64,000 nt of DNA, taken from Niallia sp. XMNu-256 (GTDB taxonomy: Bacteria > Bacillota > Bacilli > Bacillales > Cytobacillaceae). The position numbers were made by a program, and so were the translations under genes. This document shows, in pieces, positions 16,306 through 24,387 of the stretch. The number at the start of each line of letters is the position of its first letter. Position 1 is the first letter of the stretch. Location of the stretch: positions 3,946,501 to 4,010,500 of the forward strand of contig NZ_CP137636.1 of the NCBI RefSeq assembly GCF_036670015.1, written 5' to 3'. The notes below the pieces were generated by a model. That model was not told the DNA's origin and did not search any database. It saw nothing but the letters and a program-made list of their open reading frames with translations.

Positions 16306-16358
16306 GCAAAAAAAGAAGATCAGCTACCACTTTGCAGTAGACTTACCTTCTTTTTTTA
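16306..16358 (-). terminator. Terminator of spoIIID
   Basis: Long imperfect hairpin with AGAAG/CTTCT outer arms and CTAC/GTAG inner arms, seven T at its end on the minus strand and A-rich on the other side. Confidence 0.7.
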
Positions 16359-16368
16359 AAATACCTTG

Positions 16369-16644
16369 TTATCTTCGAATTGGTTCCTCTTCAAATTCTT
16401 CCTTCTTATACTTCAATTTGGTTGCCTCGCCACCTCTTAAGTGGCGGATGGATTTATGATAATCTAATATTTCTTTCACTTCATTTGCTAGTTCAGGATT
16501 AATTTCAGGTAGTCTTTCTGTTAAATCCTTATGGACTGTACTTTTGGATACGCCAAACTCCTTCGCAATCACGCGAACTGTTTTTCTCGTCTCCACGATA
16601 TACTTTCCAATCTTGATAGTCCTCTCTTTGATGTAATCGTGCAC
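16369..16644 (-). CDS. spoIIID: Stage III sporulation transcriptional regulator SpoIIID
   Basis: 91 residues, nearly identical in pattern to B. subtilis SpoIIID: MHDYIKERTIKIGKYIVETR, a helix-turn-helix at about residues 23-43 (VIAKEFGVSKSTVHKDL) and a basic C-terminal helix (HLRGGEATKLKYKK). It activates and represses SigE-phase mother-cell genes and is needed for sigK. Start GTG 16644 follows AGGGAGGG by 9 bases. The 366-bp gap upstream holds the spoIIQ terminator and nothing else I can identify. Confidence 0.96.
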   Translation of the reverse strand: MHDYIKERTIKIGKYIVETRKTVRVIAKEFGVSKSTVHKDLTERLPEINPELANEVKEILDYHKSIRHLRGGEATKLKYKKEEFEEEPIRR

Positions 16645-16964
16645 ACCACTCGCCCTCCCTAATTTGGATGTGAGAAGTGTGAAATGAGACTCGCTTCAAG
16701 CTTCTATTATTATTAGGTAACCGCATGTTGTTCATAAAAGGAAAATCACACGGCAGAAAGCATTCGCTCTCTACTTACAAGGAATAAAACACGTCCAGGT
16801 CAAGATCTAATTTCTTAGTTGATCATAAACGACTCTTCACCTCAAACACTCTCTTTTGACAGGTTTGTATCAGTTTATTAGGTCTGACGAAGGATTATGC
16901 ACAATTTACACAATTAACGTAAAAAAATCAGAATATTTAATTATTTTTATGTTGAAACATGAAA

Positions 16965-17003
16965 AAGTGCCAGGCACGATTCCGTTTGGACATGCTTGGC
17001 ACT
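16965..17003 (-). terminator. Terminator of spoIIQ
   Basis: Minus-strand AAGTGCCAAGCA/TGCCTGGCACTT stem with one mismatch, followed by TTT. The TGCCAGGCA core is a frequent terminator stem in Bacillaceae. Confidence 0.75.
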
Positions 17004-17010
17004 TGGTAAA

Positions 17011-17985
17011 TTAAGCGTCTTGGTTTTTATTATTGTTTGTTGTTTCGTCTTTCATGTCATCTGCATTCTTTTCATCTGAAGAGGATTCTTCTTTGTCAGT
17101 TGAAGGTTTTTCATCTGTAGAAGTTTCTTCCTCTTTTGCAGATTCATCATCAGATGTAGACCTGTCCTCTTCTGTTGAGGATTTCTCATCTTTAGCTGGT
17201 TCTTCTTCTGTTCCACTTGTTTCTTTGTCTGTCTCAGACTTTTCAGGTTGCTCTGTTTCTGATTTCTCAGAATCTGTTGAACCGTCTTCTTGCATACTTG
17301 CTTCCTGTAATTCACTGAAAGGCTTGTTTAAGTAGTTTTCTGGATTCACTGGAACACCGTCTTTGCGGATTTCAAAGTGTACGTGAACTCCTGCTTCTTC
17401 GTTAAATAAGCTTTTTCCAGCTGTTGCAAGGGCTTGTCCTTGGTCGATTTTGTCACCAACCGCTACTTTCATATCTTTCACAGATGAGTAACGAGAAATG
17501 ATGTTATCATCATGCTTAATTTCAATGACATTTCCAAGAAGAGCATCTTCTTGAACTTTTGTAACGGTTCCGCTTAATGCTGCCATGACATCAAAAGCTT
17601 CACTTTCTTCTACGGCAATATCAATACCTGTGTTTGGATGATATTGATTTTGGTAAACTACGATAGCCGCCTCTTGGTCGGCTTCATTTGCCGTATCTTC
17701 ATAGAATTTTGTTTTAATAACAGCATTAGTGCGATCTTTCTGGGATAGTGGCAGGACAATATTTTCCATCGAGCGAGCTACTTCATCTGCAGGTTCATTA
17801 AACTGATTTTTTCCTGGTGTCTCATATCCGAATTTCTCTGAATCTGTAGCATTTTCTGTGTTGCTATTTTGGAACCATAAAACCCCTGTTAAAATCAAAG
17901 CTGCACTTGCAATGTATACGGTTGGATAAACCCAACGCTTTTTAAAGAATTTTTTTAGAGAAGTGTTCTTTTCTTCCTCTCTCAT
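17011..17985 (-). CDS. spoIIQ: Stage II sporulation protein SpoIIQ (degenerate LytM domain)
   Basis: 324 residues: cytoplasmic start, membrane span at about 20-38, LytM/M23 domain at about 105-220 and a Ser/Glu/Thr/Lys-rich tail from about 230. SpoIIQ in the forespore membrane binds SpoIIIAH across the intermembrane space during engulfment. The first metal-binding His of M23 peptidases is replaced by Asn118 (NTGID), while Asp122 and His201-x-His203 remain, so peptidase activity is unlikely, as in B. subtilis. The acidic tail makes it longer than the 283-residue B. subtilis protein. A GAGGTG site precedes the ATG by 7 bases. Confidence 0.9.
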   Translation of the reverse strand: MREEEKNTSLKKFFKKRWVYPTVYIASAALILTGVLWFQNSNTENATDSEKFGYETPGKNQFNEPADEVARSMENIVLPLSQKDRTNAVIKTKFYEDTANEADQEAAIVVYQNQYHPNTGIDIAVEESEAFDVMAALSGTVTKVQEDALLGNVIEIKHDDNIISRYSSVKDMKVAVGDKIDQGQALATAGKSLFNEEAGVHVHFEIRKDGVPVNPENYLNKPFSELQEASMQEDGSTDSEKSETEQPEKSETDKETSGTEEEPAKDEKSSTEEDRSTSDDESAKEEETSTDEKPSTDKEESSSDEKNADDMKDETTNNNKNQDA

Positions 17986-18004
17986 TTATCATCACCTCAG
18001 CAAT

Positions 18005-18034
18005 CATTCTGATCAAATGGTGACGAATATATAC
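18005..18034 (-). promoter_or_regulatory. Candidate SigF promoter of spoIIQ
   Basis: Minus-strand GTATA (18034-18030), 15-bp spacer, GATCAGAATG (18014-18005), one mismatch from the forespore SigF -10 pattern. It would give a very short leader. SigF control of spoIIQ is established in B. subtilis. Confidence 0.45.
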
Positions 18035-18135
18035 ATCTTTTCAAAAATTTTTTTACTCCTTATTTTTCGACAAAACGTTTATAATTATTCATGATTATCG
18101 GAAAAACTTTTTTGAGTGGGAAAATGAGGTAAAAT

Positions 18136-18227
18136 ACGAGTAACGGGGCGATTTTTACGAGTAAAGGCCTCTTTTTCACGAGTAAACCGTCAAAAAATAC
18201 GAGTAACATACTGATTTTCACGAGTAA
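18136..18227 (+). repeat. Five 21-bp repeats of the ACGAGTAA family
   Basis: ACGAGTAA begins at 18136, 18157, 18178, 18199 and 18220, an exact 21-bp step; the 13 bases between vary and are mostly A/T-rich. It lies in the 309-bp divergent gap between spoIIQ and the VanZ-like gene. The same core occurs inverted at 36237 and 55788. Confidence 0.93.
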
Positions 18228-18294
18228 ACTTATCATTGCAGTTAAGAGTTATAGAAAAACATCGATTAAAAAATATCAGATCTTGGAGGTTCTT

Positions 18295-18699
18295 ATGTTA
18301 AAAATCATTTTACGGATTCTACCACTTCTCTATATGGCGCTCATCTTCTATCTATCAAGCAAGCCAGCTGATGCCGTTGTTGAATTACCAAAGTGGGACT
18401 CGACGATTAAAGAGTCTCTACATTTAGTAGAGTTTGGCATTCTGTACGTTCTCCTGTTTCTTGCCGCACTTACCTTTAAGGAGGTAACACCGACGGGAAA
18501 TATCGTTCTTATCCTTGTTTCTTCATTATATGGACTTAGCGATGAGGTTCATCAATATTTCGTTCCCTATCGCTCCGCCACTGTGATTGATCTCATTAAA
18601 GATGTCATCGGTGTTCTTGTTGCCTCCTGGATCGTCTTTGGAGCCTACCAGAAAAAGAGGTTTCCTAAACTAGGAATCCTTCTGCATAAAATCAAATAA
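18295..18699 (+). CDS. VanZ-like family protein
   Basis: 134 residues with four predicted membrane segments and the VanZ-like pattern: an N-terminal span followed by YLSSKPA, a conserved KxxHLVEFGILYVLLF segment near residue 45, and a SDEVHQYFVPYRSATVIDLIKD segment near residue 90. VanZ-like proteins are membrane proteins of unclear function; the name comes from teicoplanin resistance, which cannot be inferred here. ATG 18295 follows GGAGG by 5 bases. It is a plus-strand gene in an otherwise minus-strand sporulation region. Confidence 0.75.
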   Translation: MLKIILRILPLLYMALIFYLSSKPADAVVELPKWDSTIKESLHLVEFGILYVLLFLAALTFKEVTPTGNIVLILVSSLYGLSDEVHQYFVPYRSATVIDLIKDVIGVLVASWIVFGAYQKKRFPKLGILLHKIK

Positions 18700-18716
18700 A
18701 CCTAAAAAACGACTCG

Positions 18717-18753
18717 TACCCCTATTATTTACGTAATAAAAGGGGCTTTTTTG
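18717..18753 (+). terminator. Terminator of the VanZ-like gene
   Basis: CCCCTATTATT/AATAAAAGGGG-type stem with a short loop, followed by CTTTTTT. The remaining 280 bases up to the CAP gene hold no other recognised feature. Confidence 0.75.
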
Positions 18754-19037
18754 TTTCATCGCTGTAATAAATGTAAAAAAAGTCGCTGTGGCAAAAACCT
18801 GTCAACCCTCATTTATATGTATAATTTGGTAGAATTGGGCTCTCTCTACCAAGTATACTATTTTCCCATTTACTCTGAATGCCTGCTATTCTAGCATTTC
18901 CACCAATTTATTATTCTTTCCGTGCACCATCATTTTATGTCTACCATATCCTTCCAAAATTATTACAAAAACCCCGTGGTATGATTTTCTCGTAAGCAAC
19001 ACCGACATTTGAAATAAACTATTGGAGGTTTTTATAC

Positions 19038-19925
19038 ATGAATAAAAAGTTTATCTTATCAATCGCAGCTGCAGCAGCCTTACTTGTTTCAACACCAGGC
19101 ATGAATAAAGCCGAAGCCGCTTCACCGGTGGAAGTTCAATCTAAAGTATATGTATACCATGCAGGTCAAAAAATTGACCAAGAGCAAGTAAACCAATTAA
19201 TTCAAAAATATATGACAGTTGGCGGCCAACACGGAAACCAATCGTTATCTCAATTAATTACTAACCTACAAAAACAATTAAATGAACAAGCATCACAAAA
19301 GCAACAAGCTCCAAAACAAGAGCAAGTGCAAAAGCCAGTACAAAAACCTGTACAAGAGCAACCTAAAACAGAACAACCTGCTCAAAAACCAGTACAACAA
19401 CAACCAAAAACAGAACAACCGGCTCAAAAGCCAGTACAAGAACAACCTAAAACAGAACAACCTGCTCAAAAGCCCGTGCAACAACCTGCACAACAAAAGC
19501 CTGTTCAAGCTGAGAAGCCAGCAGCAACAACACCTGCATCTTCTTCAGTAAGTGCTTTTGAACAAAAAGTTGTTGAGTTAACAAACCAAGAACGTGCGAA
19601 AAACGGCCTTCCAGCGTTAAAACTTGATGTAGAATTAAGTAAAGTGGCACGTGACAAATCTCGTGATATGCAAACTAAGAATTACTTCAGCCACACAAGC
19701 CCAACTTATGGTTCACCATTTGATATGATGAAAGCATATGGCATTTCTTACAACACAGCAGGCGAAAACATTGCCATGGGTCAACGTTCACCTGAAGAAG
19801 TTGTAAATGCTTGGATGAATTCTCAAGGTCACCGTGAGAACATCATGAACGCTAAATTTACACATATCGGAGTTGGACACGTAGAAGAAGGCAACTACTG
19901 GACTCAAATGTTTATCGGAAAATAA
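19038..19925 (+). CDS. Secreted CAP-domain (SCP-like) protein with PVQ/EQP repeats
   Basis: 295 residues: Sec signal peptide 1-28 (cleavage near KAEAA), a unique segment to about 85, a Pro/Gln/Lys-rich repeat region to about 160 built from EQPAQKPVQ units, and a CAP domain (about 172-295) with LTNQERAKNGLPAL, the NYFSHTSPTYGSPFDMMKAYG segment containing the conserved His, AGENIAMG and QGHRENIMN. The domain resembles B. subtilis YkwD and spore-coat SafA-independent relatives; CAP proteins are secreted, and their role in Bacillus is not settled. The repeat region likely spans or binds wall material. It sits alone between terminators, in TTGGAGG context. Confidence 0.85.
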   Translation: MNKKFILSIAAAAALLVSTPGMNKAEAASPVEVQSKVYVYHAGQKIDQEQVNQLIQKYMTVGGQHGNQSLSQLITNLQKQLNEQASQKQQAPKQEQVQKPVQKPVQEQPKTEQPAQKPVQQQPKTEQPAQKPVQEQPKTEQPAQKPVQQPAQQKPVQAEKPAATTPASSSVSAFEQKVVELTNQERAKNGLPALKLDVELSKVARDKSRDMQTKNYFSHTSPTYGSPFDMMKAYGISYNTAGENIAMGQRSPEEVVNAWMNSQGHRENIMNAKFTHIGVGHVEEGNYWTQMFIGK

Positions 19926-19933
19926 TAAAAATA

Positions 19934-19980
19934 TGCGCAAGTCATCTTCTTAAAACTGGAAGATGACTTGCGCTTTTTTT
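19934..19980. terminator. Bidirectional terminator between the CAP gene and spoIID
   Basis: GCGCAAGTCATCTTC/GAAGATGACTTGCGC, a perfect 15-bp stem with seven T on the plus strand; the spoIID stop codon overlaps its 3' end. Confidence 0.9.
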
Positions 19981-21013
19981 ATTTCTTTGCTGTTATGGTC
20001 GTAATAAATGGTTCGGCGCTCGCAATTTCAACGCCTTGGTAGTAGTGTTGGACAATTTCAGGGTATTTTTTTCCTTCTTGGGCCATGCCGTTGGCTCCGT
20101 ATTGACTCATCCCGACACCGTGGCCATTTCCTCTTGTGTTAATAATGATGTTATTTCCCTTCCGTTCCCACGAAAAGTCCGTTGACATGAGGCCCAGTTT
20201 CGTACGAATATCTTTTCCGGAGATTTTTTTGCCATTAATTTCAACGGTTCCAACCCGTTTTCCAGTCGTTCGTTCAATCACTTTACCGATTTCGCTCCCG
20301 TTTGGAACTTTAACCCCTAGCTTTTTCTCAAACTCGGCTACAGGGATTACCTTTTGACCGTTAAATTTAGGCGATTGTTTATCCCATGGACTTTCGACAC
20401 TTTTTAAGTATGGCAAGGCGTTAGTCCAAATGGCATCCGAATTTTCGGTATAGCCATTACTTGTGGAGAAAAACGTCGCATCAATTGGATTTCCTTCATA
20501 AGTCAAAACTTGCCCAGTTGTTTCCTTTACCGCTTCCTCCACTTTAGCGATTTTCCAATCATAGTCAGAACCCCATACTTTCTTGAGTTCTTCACTATTC
20601 ATAAAAACTTGATGGAAAACGGTATCCACAACATCAGCCTCTTTTGGTACGTCGTTATTATCATTGATCATCAGCCTTTTAACAATATAAGTCCGTGCTG
20701 TTAAGGCTTGCGCTTTTAACGCCTCTTTTTCAAAATCAGCCGGCATTTCAGAGGCTACGACCCCAACCACATAGTCTTCTAATGGAAGGTTTTCCACAAC
20801 TTCTTTTGATGTCCGGTACACAGCTACCTCTATCGCAGGCTCAGTTGAGGCACTTTCGACCTTTGGTTGGGATTCCGCTTGCCTCTGAATATTTTCACCA
20901 AGCTTTCCGCTCACTTTATCCTCTCCAAACGGAAGTACTAAGAGCGTAGGGACCAACAAGGTGACAAAAAATAAGGCTGCGGCTAGTAGAACAACTGGTT
21001 TGAATTTCATCAT
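19979..21013 (-). CDS. spoIID: Stage II sporulation protein D (septal lytic transglycosylase)
   Basis: 344 residues: membrane anchor at about 7-28, then the SpoIID domain with VVENLPLEDYVVGVVASEMP, QALTARTYIVKRL, the FFSTSNGYTENSD segment and the C-terminal NTRGNGHGVGMSQYGANGMA signature. SpoIID cleaves denuded glycan strands and with SpoIIM and SpoIIP drives engulfment from the mother cell. Its place after murA-ywmB and before spoIIQ is as in B. subtilis. GGAGG lies 8 bases before ATG 21013. SigE control is known for the family; no promoter is claimed. Confidence 0.95.
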   Translation of the reverse strand: MMKFKPVVLLAAALFFVTLLVPTLLVLPFGEDKVSGKLGENIQRQAESQPKVESASTEPAIEVAVYRTSKEVVENLPLEDYVVGVVASEMPADFEKEALKAQALTARTYIVKRLMINDNNDVPKEADVVDTVFHQVFMNSEELKKVWGSDYDWKIAKVEEAVKETTGQVLTYEGNPIDATFFSTSNGYTENSDAIWTNALPYLKSVESPWDKQSPKFNGQKVIPVAEFEKKLGVKVPNGSEIGKVIERTTGKRVGTVEINGKKISGKDIRTKLGLMSTDFSWERKGNNIIINTRGNGHGVGMSQYGANGMAQEGKKYPEIVQHYYQGVEIASAEPFITTITAKK

Positions 21014-21190
21014 GTTTATCCTCCATAAGGTTAGAATAAATATTCAGTTTTTTAAAAAAGATGTGTTCCTTTTTCATGTTGAATTACTAAGTCCGTTCGT
21101 TTATGAATAACATAATGAAGGCATCGTTACGAATCACGGATCCTTTTAATCAACACGGCCGTAAAACTGATTAAATTCAGGGTTTAAAAT

Positions 21191-21262
21191 ATAAGCTCTT
21201 ATCAAACGCCGTATTCAAGAGCTTACAATGATCTCCTCCATTTAATCATATGGAGATGGACA
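21191..21262. repeat. Two small inverted repeats upstream of spoIID
   Basis: TAAGCTCTT/AAGAGCTTA arms (21192-21225) and a CTCCAT/ATGGAG pair (about 21234-21255) stand in the 412-bp gap between murA and spoIID. No T run follows, so they are not clear terminators. The rest of the gap shows nothing else but the murA terminator. Confidence 0.4.
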
Positions 21263-21383
21263 AGCATTTATGACAAAAATTCAATCCTTGTATATTTTCA
21301 TTTTGTTCGGTAATACTATTCGGAAGGAAGGATTTGAGGCTCATTTTCCATTCAAGGAGATATCCGTTATTTTTCCAATATAA

Positions 21384-21413
21384 AAAACCGCATGATGCTT
21401 CAATGCGGTTTTC
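21384..21413 (-). terminator. Terminator of murA
   Basis: AAAACCGCAT/ATGCGGTTTT stem followed by T run on the minus strand. Confidence 0.85.
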
Positions 21414-21425
21414 TACGGAATTTTC

Positions 21426-22739
21426 TTATGCATTTAAATCAGAGACAATCTTCTCATCATAAGAGGCGACCTCTTCTACTTCTTTGACTCTTTCAATGTC
21501 TGCGCCTAGTGAAGCCAATTTTTCATGGAAATCAACATATCCACGGTCCAAATGCTTTAATTCAGTCACACGTGTGATACCGTCAGCTACAAGACCAGAT
21601 AGAACTAAAGCCGCAGCCGCACGTAAATCTGTCGCAGCCACTTCCGCTCCTTGTAGATTTGAAGGGCCATTAATTACAACAGAACGACCTTCAATCTTCA
21701 AATCAGCATTCATACGACGGAATTCTTCGACATGCATAAAACGATTTTCAAAAACGGTCTCCGTAATCATGGAAGTTCCTTGAGCATGAAGAAGGAGTGC
21801 CATCATTTGTGATTGCATATCGGTTGGAAATCCTGGATGCGGCATTGTTTTAATGTCCACAGCCTTTAAATGATCGCTACCAATTACACGAAGCCCCTCA
21901 TCCTCTTCCATAATCGTAACGCCCATTTCCACCATTTTTGCAATTAATGAGTTAAGATGCTCTGGTACGGCTCCTTTAACAAGAACATTCCCGCCTGTAA
22001 TCGCTGCAGCGACCATAAAGGTTCCTGCTTCAATTCGGTCAGGAATAATATGATGTTCAGCGCCATATAACACATCGACACCTTCAATTCGAATGGTTCC
22101 TGTGCCAGCACCTTTCACTTTTGCTCCCATTTTATTAAGGAAGTTTGCTAAATCGACAATCTCTGGTTCTTTCGCTACGTTATCAATGACTGTTACTCCA
22201 TCTGCTAAGACGGCAGCCATCATAATGTTTTCAGTTGCTCCTACACTTGGAAAATCCAAATATATTTTAGCTCCATGCAAACGGCCATTTTTAGCTTCTG
22301 CTTCAATAAAGCCATTTCCGACTTTCACAGTAGCTCCCATAGCCTCAAAGCCTTTTAGATGTTGATCAATCGGTCTTGATCCAATCGCACAGCCACCTGG
22401 TAAGGCGACGCGAGCACGACCATTTCTTGCAAGTAGTGAGCCCATCACTAAGACAGACGCTCTCATTTTTCTAACATATTCAAACGGTGCCTCTACACTC
22501 AACGTTCTAGATGCATCCACGATGACCGTGTTATTTTCAAAAGCCACATCGGCATTTAAATAACGTAAAACTTCATTGATGGTGTATACATCGGAGAGTG
22601 TAGGCACATCTCGAATGACACTTCTTCCATCACTTGCTAACAGTGTTGCGGCGATTACAGGTAAAACAGAGTTCTTTGCACCCTCTACTTTCACGGTTCC
22701 GCTTAACCTTTTTCCGCCACGGACGATAATTTTTTCCAA
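21426..22739 (-). CDS. murA: UDP-N-acetylglucosamine 1-carboxyvinyltransferase MurA (MurAA type)
   Basis: 437 residues from TTG 22739, which follows a GGAGGGG site and gives the family N-terminus [20 protein letters not shown]. The active-site loop [15 protein letters not shown] carries the PEP-binding Cys117, target of fosfomycin. The enzyme transfers enolpyruvate from PEP to UDP-GlcNAc, the first committed step of peptidoglycan synthesis. Location beside ywmB and spoIID identifies the main copy, MurAA; a second paralogue, murZ, is at 61295-62581. A longer frame to 22781 overlaps ywmB and is not favoured. Confidence 0.95.
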   Translation of the reverse strand: MEKIIVRGGKRLSGTVKVEGAKNSVLPVIAATLLASDGRSVIRDVPTLSDVYTINEVLRYLNADVAFENNTVIVDASRTLSVEAPFEYVRKMRASVLVMGSLLARNGRARVALPGGCAIGSRPIDQHLKGFEAMGATVKVGNGFIEAEAKNGRLHGAKIYLDFPSVGATENIMMAAVLADGVTVIDNVAKEPEIVDLANFLNKMGAKVKGAGTGTIRIEGVDVLYGAEHHIIPDRIEAGTFMVAAAITGGNVLVKGAVPEHLNSLIAKMVEMGVTIMEEDEGLRVIGSDHLKAVDIKTMPHPGFPTDMQSQMMALLLHAQGTSMITETVFENRFMHVEEFRRMNADLKIEGRSVVINGPSNLQGAEVAATDLRAAAALVLSGLVADGITRVTELKHLDRGYVDFHEKLASLGADIERVKEVEEVASYDEKIVSDLNA

Positions 22740-22770
22740 AGTATTCCCCTCCGCGTCCATTATCTCTATA

Positions 22771-23481
22771 TTAATATTCAATCGTTATGATGGGTGTGCC
22801 AACTACAAGTGTAGTTTTTCCGCCCAAACCTTGGTTTCGTAATCCTAGTTGTAAATTAATTCTTTCTGTATGACCCTTGATCGACTCTGAAAATAGTGGA
22901 GAATACGCAGTTGCCGAAACAAAGTTGTCCTCCCTTAATGTTTCAATTTCTTCAGCCTGAAAAGCTTGTAGAAATTTGCTTGCATGGGTAGACACAGACT
23001 CATACATATTACCATCTATCTCACTGTAGATACAAGCGAAAATCATGGCTTTTTCGTGAAAGACTTCATTTATTTTTGGGAAAGTAACGTTTTGTAAAGA
23101 ATCCTTGATTTCCTGATTCCAACCATTCCCATTCACCTCGTACATGAGGTAAGAATGGCCTTCTGAAGAAAGAATCGAAATCGTTTCGGTAATTCCCCAT
23201 TCATTAGTAAAAACACCCGTCGCTTCCCAATTTTCTTGTTCTCCGCTTTTGATCCAATTCCAATCAGGATATTGACTCATTAACGAGCTCAATTTTTCTT
23301 CTTTTTGACTGCTTTCTAACGGTTCTCTACCATGAAGGGTCCACTGATCAATGTCAACATTCTCCTCTTCCAAAATGGAAGCCATTATAAATAAGTCCGA
23401 TTTTGTTTTTGCATTTGTTATATTTAAAAATATAAGTCCAACCGCTGATAAACCAAATAAAACCATGATTAATTTTTTCAT
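22771..23481 (-). CDS. ywmB: YwmB family (TATA-box-binding-protein-like fold) membrane-anchored protein
   Basis: 236 residues with an N-terminal signal or anchor segment (about 4-24) and an extracytoplasmic domain. Length, the anchor and the position just before murA match YwmB of Bacillus, whose crystal fold was described as TBP-like; its function is unknown. A single Cys near residue 150 is visible. GGGGAGGGG precedes the ATG by 8 bases. The end lies 31 bases before the murA start, so co-transcription is likely. Confidence 0.85.
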   Translation of the reverse strand: MKKLIMVLFGLSAVGLIFLNITNAKTKSDLFIMASILEEENVDIDQWTLHGREPLESSQKEEKLSSLMSQYPDWNWIKSGEQENWEATGVFTNEWGITETISILSSEGHSYLMYEVNGNGWNQEIKDSLQNVTFPKINEVFHEKAMIFACIYSEIDGNMYESVSTHASKFLQAFQAEEIETLREDNFVSATAYSPLFSESIKGHTERINLQLGLRNQGLGGKTTLVVGTPIITIEY

Positions 23482-23593
23482 TTATTGAACCCCTCCCCTT
23501 CCTACCATTTTGGCCAAGGAGGAGAAGTTCATACAAATGAAATATCGTCACTTTTTGACATATCCGTTGTATGCAAGAAACCTTTACATGGAA

Positions 23594-23782
23594 TCAAAAT
23601 CAAATTCGCCCTGCCGACGGTGCGCCGTATTTTTGTCGAAATCGCTCGACAAAAGTACCTTTAAAAAATCGACAGGCTTGCCTTTGACTTGACTTCATTC
23701 AACAGGGATCAGAAACCCACTTTTATAAAAGTGAAGGAGTTCTGCAGCTCTCGAAATAAACCAATTGCTGAATGAAGTTAAA
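23594..23782 (-). repeat. Dispersed repeat family A, copy 3
   Basis: Same orientation as 30662-30842: CAAATTCGCC near 23601, GCGCCG, a TGTCGAAATCGCTCGACA inverted repeat, a TTTAAAAAATC tract, ACTTCATTCAACA near 23690 and GCTGAATGAAGTTAA at the end. It accounts for most of the 424-bp gap between ywmB and ywzB. It has no coding capacity. Confidence 0.75.
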
Positions 23783-23905
23783 TATGTAAATTATCGGCGC
23801 TGAACATTGTCGAATTTTGTATTATTATCTCATACTACCCTTTATTTTACTAAAAAAAACCTTTTTTGAAACATGTATGAAGACCTATATTTAGGCATTT
23901 TCCTA

Positions 23906-24139
23906 CTATCCATAGAGATGTGGAAGCTGTCTAGACCAGAATAAATAGTCAAGAAAAAAGTTACTGACGACGCTTCCTATAACAATGGCTAACAATATAT
24001 ATAGCAACCTTGCCTGGGCCACCCGATTTTTACGCAAGAATTTTTCGAAATTTAACGCTTGAAGTGACCACCACGCTAATATAATAAAGACGAGATGCGA
24101 GAATATACTTAACAAAGCTTCTTGCCCATATCCCACCAT
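23906..24139 (-). CDS. ywzB: YwzB-like DUF1146 membrane protein
   Basis: 77 residues with two predicted membrane segments (about 8-28 and 45-66) joined by a basic loop (FLRKNRVAQARLL). This matches DUF1146/YwzB in size, hydrophobic pattern and position between the energy operons and ywmB. Function unknown. GGGGGGATG lies just before the ATG. It is monocistronic. Confidence 0.75.
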   Translation of the reverse strand: MVGYGQEALLSIFSHLVFIILAWWSLQALNFEKFLRKNRVAQARLLYILLAIVIGSVVSNFFLDYLFWSRQLPHLYG

Positions 24140-24338
24140 TCATCCCCCCTTTTTCTTAATGTACCTATTCATTATAAACGATGAAATTGAGAAAAGGTTT
24201 CTCAATTCTATGACCTATGAAACCATGACCGCTATTAATATATGTAAATTTGCATAATGATTAACCATCGATTTCATTTATTTATCATTTATTTTACAAT
24301 TCTATTACATTTTACCAAATATTTTAACAATTAGCACT

Positions 24339-24374
24339 AAAAAGGAAGAGTACTTTAATATTAAGCACCCTTCC
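24339..24374 (-). terminator. Terminator of the nuo operon
   Basis: GGAAGGGTGCTT/AAGTACTCTTCC, a 12-bp stem with two G-T pairs, followed by five T on the minus strand. Confidence 0.8.
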
Positions 24375-24387
24375 TATCCCTTATCTA

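Noticed and set aside
17033-17335. Ser/Val-rich frames opposite the spoIIQ tail
   Set aside because: Antisense or shifted readings of the low-complexity SpoIIQ C-terminus without start signals.
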